64,000 nucleotides of DNA from contig CAVTJP010000005.1 of assembly GCA_963735085.1 (NCBI GenBank), positions 1,798,001 through 1,862,000 of the forward strand, read 5' to 3'. How positions within the stretch are numbered: the stretch's first letter is position 1; every line of letters begins with the position of its first letter. Positions 59,482-64,000 of the stretch are shown here, piece by piece. Source of the DNA: DATJGR01 sp963735085 (lineage in GTDB: Bacteria; Pseudomonadota; Gammaproteobacteria; Pseudomonadales; Azotimanducaceae). The notes below the pieces were generated by a model, which worked only from the letters and a program-made list of their open reading frames with translations, searched no databases and was not told the DNA's origin. Position numbers and translations under genes: made by a program.

Positions 59482-60113
59482 TGGGCGGCTTCCTGAGCGC
59501 ATCTGTGATGCTGATGGCGAGCCGCACACCCGACGAAGACATCCGCGAAGCGTTGGCGCATGTAGATCGGGCGCTGGCGCTGGCGCCTGGCAATCCGCAG
59601 ATCATGCTGGGCGCGGCACTGACGCACCGCGTGTTCGGCAACGAAGCTCTGGCGTTCGATCTTGCCGAGCGCGCCAACGCGGCCGTTGGATCTGACGATA
59701 TGTTTGCCGGGGCGTTCGGCGGAGCGCGTCTCGACAATCAGCTGTTCAGTTGCTTGATCCAGGCAGGGCGCGTAGACGAGGCGATCCAACGCATGCTCGA
59801 CAGCAAACCGCTGCCCGAAGGTTTGCTGTGCACGGCGTACGCCGTTCAAGGCGACTGGGCGGAAGCACTCAACTGGGCGCGGCGCGCGACGGCCACGGAC
59901 CCGCTGCGGTACACGAACTGGGTGGCGCTCGCGAATACGTTGGCGATGTGCGACCAGCTGCGCGAGGCTAGCGAAGTGATGGAACGCGTGCGGGGATACG
60001 TTCCGAAGTTCACCTTAGCCGTTTACGAAAAGAGAATCCGCATCGCGTGGCGTGACCGCGATAAGGTGGTGGAACCCCAGCTCGTCGGATTGCGCAGACT
60101 AGAGATCGACTGA
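59481..60113 (+). CDS. TPR protein; 3' part of the split TIR gene
   Basis: A 210-residue TPR-only protein. Helical repeats include HVDRALALAPGNPQIMLGAALTHR, LAFDLAERANAAVGSDDMF, GRVDEAIQRML and GDWAEALNWARRATATDPLRYTNW. It directly continues the TPR that the upstream gene starts. The ATG overlaps the upstream TGA as TGATG, so ribosomes may restart and make two chains. Whether the pair still works, or is a pseudogene, cannot be told from one sequence. Confidence 0.75.
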   Translation: MGGFLSASVMLMASRTPDEDIREALAHVDRALALAPGNPQIMLGAALTHRVFGNEALAFDLAERANAAVGSDDMFAGAFGGARLDNQLFSCLIQAGRVDEAIQRMLDSKPLPEGLLCTAYAVQGDWAEALNWARRATATDPLRYTNWVALANTLAMCDQLREASEVMERVRGYVPKFTLAVYEKRIRIAWRDRDKVVEPQLVGLRRLEID

Positions 60114-60149
60114 CTTGGAATGAGTCCCAACGATTTCCACGAGTCGCGT

Positions 60150-60384
60150 TTTTGGGCGCACCCCAGACTGCAGCTCACGCATCCGTTAGATATGAATGGA
60201 ACAACCGAAGCGGCCCTTTCAAAAGGTGGCGGTACCTTCGTGGGCGCGTACGCATTTTGGGACGATCCCGCACACGACGCTGCGAGTCGAGCGTGGGTTC
60301 GATCCGTGATGTCTGCCGCGGCGCCATACAGTTCCGGCAGCTACATCGGCGAGGCCGACCTCTCAGTCGGTCCGAAAGGGGTTC
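60150..60384 (+). pseudogene. C-terminal fragment of a BBE-type FAD oxidase
   Basis: In the frame starting near 60120 the translation contains FVGAYAFWDDPAHDAASRAW and PYSSGSYIGEADLSVGP. This matches the C-terminal substrate-binding and BBE part of FAD-linked oxidases (consensus of the type Y..W.....DDA...W......P...G.Y.GEADL). The rest of the enzyme is missing on this strand. It ends near 60384, where an oppositely oriented N-terminal fragment begins. No start, ribosome site or FAD domain, so it is a remnant. Confidence 0.65.
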
Positions 60385-60892
60385 ACCTCCCAGCGACACT
60401 GGCCCACCGGAAATGCGAGACCGCGGGTACTCAAGGCCGCCGCGAGCTGGCCGCCTGTTACTGCCGGCTGCACGGACGCGCGCCTCTGACTTGCGTTAAC
60501 CTCGACCGCCGTCAGGCGAGAGAGATCGAGCAGCAACGCGCCGTCGCGCAACGGCGAGCCCTGGTAGTTGTGGCCGCCGCCGCGAATCGCCACCTTGAAT
60601 CCGTTGGCTCGGGCAAATCTGATGGCGGTAACTACATCCTTGGCCGAAGCCACCTGCACGATTGCATCGGGGGATCGCGCCTGCGTCACGCGTCTATTCC
60701 AAACCATCGCATCGCGTGCGCTCGCGTAGTTGATGCTGTCCTTCGGAATGACCGCACCCTGTATCACGTCTTGCAGTGCCGAGAACCGGGCGTCAACGCA
60801 TGAAGCGGGAGCGTCGCTTCGATGACGATTGCCGCGCTCGAACCAGCCATTAGCCCCAGCGCCTGACGACGCGTGTATCTCAGCCCACGCAC
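60363..60892 (-). pseudogene. N-terminal fragment of a Tat-exported FAD oxidase, frameshifted
   Basis: The GTG at 60892 opens a Tat-type signal (YTRRQALGLMAGSSAAIVIEA). The frame is lost near 60795, and the FAD-binding part follows in another frame: DARFSALQDVIQGAVIP, ARSPDAIVQVASAKDVVTAIR, IRGGGHNYQGSPLRDGALLL, and SVQPAVTGGQLAAAL, typical of the FAD_binding_4 (berberine-bridge-like) domain. It breaks off at GLAFPVGQC near 60396, before the rest of the FAD domain. Frameshift plus truncation make it a pseudogene. Confidence 0.75.
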
Positions 60893-60988
60893 AGTCTTGC
60901 CCGGCGGAGCGCAGCGGTACTTAAAAACCCTAAAGAACCCGATCTGTACGTCACTGCGAACCTGCGCCAGCCAGCATCGTCGTGCGCC

Positions 60989-61525
60989 TTAGTCGTCGTC
61001 TCCATTGTCCATGCAGGCAGCGCCAGTGTGGTCGCTGACCCAATGCATATGCTCGGTCACCGGCCCGATTTCCGTTTGCGCGGTCAAGATGCCCTTTACG
61101 TCGACGTGCGTCGACGTAAACGTGCCGTTGATGCTGAGATGCCCCGAATTGCCGCTGTCGTCATGGCACGTCGCGACGCCGGTGATCACGCCATTGGCCG
61201 CCGAGCCATGATCTTCACTACAGGTCATGTTGCCGTTGGCAGAAATTGCGTCCGCCACCTCGGCGTTGATGTCGCCGTCGGGGGAGCAACCCTCTACCGG
61301 GTGCGGGGTCGCCATCATACTTTGCGCGATGGCTGGCGGCAGCCCGGTGACGGATGTGTATGTGATGACGGTGTGCCACTCGCCGGTCTCGATGCGGTTC
61401 GGGCCGGGTGTAGCAACGGTTGTGCTTTGGTTTGTATGCGGGGCCGAAGCCTTGCTGCTTGCCGGCAGCACACACGCTAAGAACAAACCAGACAATCCAA
61501 TGAACAAGGTGGAACGCAAAGCCAT
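60989..61525 (-). CDS. DUF3617-family secreted protein
   Basis: A 178-residue exported protein with a signal peptide (LFIGLSGLFLACVLPASSKASA, cleavage about 28) and a DUF3617-like domain: ETGEWHTVITYTSVTGLPPAIAQSM, the cysteines in VEGCSPDGD and NMTCSEDH, VATCHDDSGNSGHLSINGTF, and a final acidic end. Family members measure about 150-200 residues and are periplasmic, function unknown. Bases 60893-60988, downstream of it, hold nothing notable. Confidence 0.75.
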   Translation of the reverse strand: MALRSTLFIGLSGLFLACVLPASSKASAPHTNQSTTVATPGPNRIETGEWHTVITYTSVTGLPPAIAQSMMATPHPVEGCSPDGDINAEVADAISANGNMTCSEDHGSAANGVITGVATCHDDSGNSGHLSINGTFTSTHVDVKGILTAQTEIGPVTEHMHWVSDHTGAACMDNGDDD

Positions 61526-61603
61526 GGCGAACTCCTCTAGATCTGCACTCGCAGCGCGAAGTCTGCGCCACCGCGTTGGGTTCGCCCAGCCCCCGAAAAA
61601 AGG

Positions 61604-62458
61604 TTGTTGCGAGCTGGCGTGATCGAGCGGAATCCGCCGGCGGTGGCCGATGCTTTGCTAAGCTGTTCGACCATCTCGTCGTTGGTCGGCGCGGTAGTGG
61701 AAAAGAGCAACAACCCCTTCATCCGCCTCCTTGGCGGTTGGGCGTCGAAACGAAAAGCGCGCCGCAAGCGCGCCAAGATGGACGCCAAGATCACCGGCTT
61801 CTCGTCCGAAGCATGGCAACGCGACGACAACGGTTTCGCGCATCGCGAGTATGCGACTTATGACCTCTATCTGAAGCACCAAGCATCGAAACTCGATGCC
61901 GCGTACGAACGCCGCGTCGAAAAGGATATCGAAGAAGTGCGCTTCTTCAGCGAATCGTTCGCTGAAATCCGCGAGCTACGCGATGCGCGGAACGTGCTCT
62001 GTTTGGGCGCACGGCTCGGTGGTGAAGTGCGGGCATTGCGAAACCTGCGGCACTTCGCCGTGGGCATCGATCTGAATCCGGGCAAGGACAACGCGTACGT
62101 TCACTACGGAGACTTCCATGCACTGCCGTTCGGCAACGGAACGGTCGATGCGGTGTATACGAACGCTCTGGATCACGTCTACGACCTTGCGCGCGTGGCC
62201 AAGGAAGTGCACCGCGTGCTCGGCCCCCACGGCGTCTTCGTCGCCGACGTAATCCCGGGTTACGGCGAGGGTCAGCTGCCGGGTCGCAATGAGGCGACCT
62301 TCTGGCGCAGCAGCGCCGACGTGTTCCAGGCGGTGCGCGCCGCCGGTCCGTTCGTGTGCCTGAGTACGCGGGAACTTCCTCCTCGCGGCCGCAACCGCTG
62401 GCTGCAAGCCGTGATGCGAAGGGTCGACGCAGCGGGCATCGGTACCGCCGTGCCATAG
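61604..62458 (+). CDS. SAM-dependent class I methyltransferase
   Basis: Up to 284 residues; the start may be the ATG at 61604 or the GTG at 61697, and neither has a clear ribosome site. The Rossmann core shows motif I VLCLGARLGGEVRALRNL, the Asp of GIDLNPG that should hold the SAM ribose, the motif YGDFHALPFGNGTVDAVYTNALDHVYD, and EVHRVLGPHGVFVADV. The N-terminal helical part is basic. The DUF-like pattern recalls methyltransferases near polysaccharide loci, but no such genes are here. The target is unknown. Confidence 0.8.
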   Translation: MLRAGVIERNPPAVADALLSCSTISSLVGAVVEKSNNPFIRLLGGWASKRKARRKRAKMDAKITGFSSEAWQRDDNGFAHREYATYDLYLKHQASKLDAAYERRVEKDIEEVRFFSESFAEIRELRDARNVLCLGARLGGEVRALRNLRHFAVGIDLNPGKDNAYVHYGDFHALPFGNGTVDAVYTNALDHVYDLARVAKEVHRVLGPHGVFVADVIPGYGEGQLPGRNEATFWRSSADVFQAVRAAGPFVCLSTRELPPRGRNRWLQAVMRRVDAAGIGTAVP

Positions 62459-62548
62459 AGGTAAACGAGCATCGACCCGCTGGACGGCAGCTCGACGTTC
62501 GTTGCGGCCGCGGAGCACCCGCGCACGATGCCGGTCCACCCGCGGCAA

Positions 62549-62968
62549 CTACTCGATCGCCCACGAACGCACGCGCTGCGGGCGGATACGCAGAATCACC
62601 CGATCATCTGCTTCGGCGAGACGTTCGCGCATCTGCGCGGCGGCGTCGGATCCGAGATAGCGGCCGACGATCGAATCGATGATCGCGCCATCGGTGTCGG
62701 TGACGATCTCCGCAATACCTTCGATGGCGACGCCTCGATACGGCATTGCCTTGGTATCGACGATGAAGGAAATACGCGAGTCGCGTCGTACGTTGCGGGC
62801 TTTGTTGCGTTGCGCCGGTGTCGACACCACGACGTCGTCGGCGACGAATCCATACCAGGTGGCGGAGGTGATCGGGTGACCATCGGCGCGTAGCGTGGAA
62901 ATAACACAAGGCACGCGCATGCTGTCGAGGAACGCGCGAACGTCTGGTGTGATCACGGGCAGAGCCAT
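62549..62968 (-). CDS. PPOX-class (pyridoxamine oxidase-like) flavin protein
   Basis: A 139-residue split-barrel flavin-binding protein. MRVPCVISTLRADGHPITSATWYGFVADDVVVSTP is typical of PPOX-class FMN/F420-dependent enzymes, as are RRDSRISFIVDTK and the final RIRPQRVRSW. The cofactor, FMN or F420, cannot be told. The start is the ATG at 62968; a longer frame lacks family similarity. It is followed on the same strand, upstream, by the HxlR-like gene at 63019. Confidence 0.85.
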   Translation of the reverse strand: MALPVITPDVRAFLDSMRVPCVISTLRADGHPITSATWYGFVADDVVVSTPAQRNKARNVRRDSRISFIVDTKAMPYRGVAIEGIAEIVTDTDGAIIDSIVGRYLGSDAAAQMRERLAEADDRVILRIRPQRVRSWAIE

Positions 62969-63018
62969 GTGCCCATCTTGCCGGCGAACTCGTCGAACCT
63001 CTACTCGGAAGTGCGCGC

Positions 63019-63354
63019 TCAGACCTTCCAACGTTCCGCCCATTCATACAGCGGCTGCATTGCCGCGAGTAGCGCGCGCCCGCTCTCGGTCAACCGATAG
63101 CCACCGGCGTCGTGCTCGACGAGCGCGACGTCGCGCAACTCGCGCAGCCGTGTGTTCAATGCACCCGGATTCGTCTGCGCGGCCTCCTGGAGCGCGCGAA
63201 ACGTCAGCGGCTCGCCGCGCAGTTCCCACAGAATTCGTTGCGCGCCGCGGCGGCCGAGCAGGTCGAACAACACCATGATCGGCCGGCCGGTGCTCGATCC
63301 GCGCACTTTGCGACCGATCTTCGGAGTCTGTCGCACTATCTTCGGAGTCGCCAT
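63019..63354 (-). CDS. HxlR-like winged-helix regulator
   Basis: A 111-residue winged-helix protein. MVLFDLLGRRGAQRILWELR resembles the HxlR start, FRALQEAAQTNPGALNTRLRELR the recognition helix and GGYRLTESGRALLAAM the wing. The N-terminal 25 residues are basic with a duplicated PKIxRxx unit (TPKIVRQTPKIGRKVRG) that could touch DNA. The ATG at 63354 follows GAGAGAAT. It lies 50 bases upstream of the PPOX gene on the same strand and is divergent from a CMD-family gene, both likely targets. Confidence 0.85.
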   Translation of the reverse strand: MATPKIVRQTPKIGRKVRGSSTGRPIMVLFDLLGRRGAQRILWELRGEPLTFRALQEAAQTNPGALNTRLRELRDVALVEHDAGGYRLTESGRALLAAMQPLYEWAERWKV

Positions 63355-63380
63355 TCGATTCTCTCTCGATGCTTTACTTT

Positions 63381-63420
63381 TTATAGCGCAGCGTTGATGA
63401 TGTGCTATCAAATTTATAGC
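63381..63420. promoter_or_regulatory. Operator-like repeats between the HxlR-type and CMD genes
   Basis: TTATAGC occurs at 63381 and 63414, and GCTATCA at 63404 is its near complement. GCTATCAAATTTATAGC (63404-63420) is close to a palindrome with GCTAT/ATAGC arms. The stretch is AT-rich and lies between the divergent starts, so it may hold both promoters and the regulator's site. Confidence 0.55.
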
Positions 63421-63440
63421 ATCCGGAGAATTCGCCGACA

Positions 63441-63986
63441 ATGCAAGCACGCATCGCACCCGCCACCCCGCCATTCGACCCGCCGATCCAGCGCGCGCTC
63501 GAGCGCATCATGCCGCCGGGCATGCCGCCGTTGGCGTTGTTCACGACATTGGCTCGCGATCCACGGTTATTCGGCAAGCTCTTCGCCGCGGGCTTGCTCG
63601 ACCGTGGTCACCTGACGCTGCGCCAGCGCGAAATCGTAATCGACCGGACGACCGCGGCCTGCGGTTCCGAATACGAATGGGGCGTGCACATCGCGATCTT
63701 CGCTGCGCGCGCCGGCATCGATCGCGACCAGATCAGATCGTTGGTCCTCGGCGGCGCCGACGATCCGTGCTGGAACGACGACGACAGATTGTTGCTGCGC
63801 TTCTGCGACGCCCTGCATCGTGACTGCGCGATCGACGATGCGCTGTGGCAGGGGCTGGCCCATCAATTCAGCGACGAAGCGCTACTCGAGTTGCTGATGC
63901 TGGCCGGTTTCTACCGCACCATCAGTTACTTGACGAACGCGCTTCGGCTGCCGCTTGAAGCGGGCGTTGCGCGCTTTCCCGCTTGA
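63441..63986 (+). CDS. Carboxymuconolactone decarboxylase (CMD/AhpD-like) family protein
   Basis: A 181-residue all-helical protein. The core LTLRQREIVIDRTTAACGSEYEWGVHIAIFAARAG is the CMD pattern with the Glu and His of the active site. The second, catalytic Cys of AhpD is absent from the expected place, so peroxidase partner activity is unlikely; decarboxylase or oxidoreductase of unknown substrate is more apt. FYRTISYLTNALRLPLE closes the fold. An ATG at 63441 follows CCGGAGAA. It is divergent from an HxlR-type gene, a common pair for reactive-compound response. Confidence 0.87.
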   Translation: MQARIAPATPPFDPPIQRALERIMPPGMPPLALFTTLARDPRLFGKLFAAGLLDRGHLTLRQREIVIDRTTAACGSEYEWGVHIAIFAARAGIDRDQIRSLVLGGADDPCWNDDDRLLLRFCDALHRDCAIDDALWQGLAHQFSDEALLELLMLAGFYRTISYLTNALRLPLEAGVARFPA

Positions 63987-64000
63987 TCGCTGAAGAGCGG

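Noticed and set aside
59470..59485. Programmed ribosomal frameshift in the TIR gene
   Set aside because: No slippery heptamer or downstream pseudoknot is visible; TGATG restart or a mutation is simpler.
60120..60803. A complete plus-strand gene of 227 codons
   Set aside because: Only the first third resembles a protein (BBE end); the rest is antisense to the FAD oxidase fragment.
1..64000. CRISPR arrays, tRNA or rRNA genes, complete IS elements or prophage
   Set aside because: None seen: no regularly spaced repeats, no clover-leaf or conserved rRNA stretches, no transposase, integrase or phage structural gene among the frames.

Overview
The window comes from a high-GC gammaproteobacterium. 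The pilQ-aroK-aroB-damX order, together with syd and greB, is typical of that class. The mix of phasin, crotonases, SDRs, a SulP transporter and FMN/F420-type oxidoreductases suggests a free-living, catabolically versatile aerobe; Nevskiales or Steroidobacter-like is my guess and is not proven here. No rRNA, tRNA, CRISPR array or complete insertion sequence was seen.

Layout. 1-10.4 kb: the end of the type IV pilus secretin gene, two shikimate genes and a DamX-like division protein, meeting gltB-gltD head-on from the other strand. 10.6-15.4 kb: single genes (GNAT, Nudix, mdh), a coupled crotonase pair lacking one or both hydratase glutamates, and a DUF2147 protein. 16-20.3 kb: a four-gene MacB/DevABC-type ABC export operon. 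20.3-25.6 kb: a phosphomannose isomerase-like protein with a membrane phosphoesterase, the alkylation repair pair alkA-ogt coupled to a HAD phosphatase, and a 156-bp hairpin-rich MITE-like element. 25.7-28.4 kb: aroA overlapping a class III aminotransferase. 28.9-33.9 kb: a minus-strand train of tightly packed genes (class II aldolase, mtnA, greB, VOC protein, EF-hand protein, ECF sigma factor, anti-sigma-like protein, CnrX/Spy-like periplasmic sensor). 34-38 kb: phasin, two tandem TauD-type dioxygenases, a VapBC module, and a DUF385 plus luciferase-like pair. 38.3-41.8 kb: an operon of PECR-like SDR, amidohydrolase and CobW GTPase, its last gene ending inside a 54-bp palindrome. 41.9-46.7 kb: PLP sulfur-amino-acid lyase, small proteins, an unusual citrate synthase and an OmpA-type protein. 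46.9-53.4 kb: LysR, SulP transporter, SDR, mtgA, MATE exporter and a second VapBC module. 53.5-56.3 kb: an HxlR-type regulator facing a three-gene CoA-ester/aromatic operon, with two matching operators between them.

56.3-61 kb looks like accessory, partly decaying DNA: a SpoIIAA-like protein, a hairpin array, a TIR-TolB_N-TPR protein split by a frameshift, and a scrambled FAD-oxidase pseudogene whose two ends now face each other. 61-64 kb carries a DUF3617 protein, a methyltransferase, a PPOX protein and a second HxlR-type/CMD divergent pair.

Points of most interest: the EF-hand/sigma/anti-sigma/sensor string; the TIR-TolB-TPR split; a palindromic repeat family (arms AGTGTARTGCRCC) at three sites, two of them between converging genes; the 54-bp palindrome that forms the C-terminus of the CobW protein; and a citrate synthase with Glu in place of the catalytic Asp.
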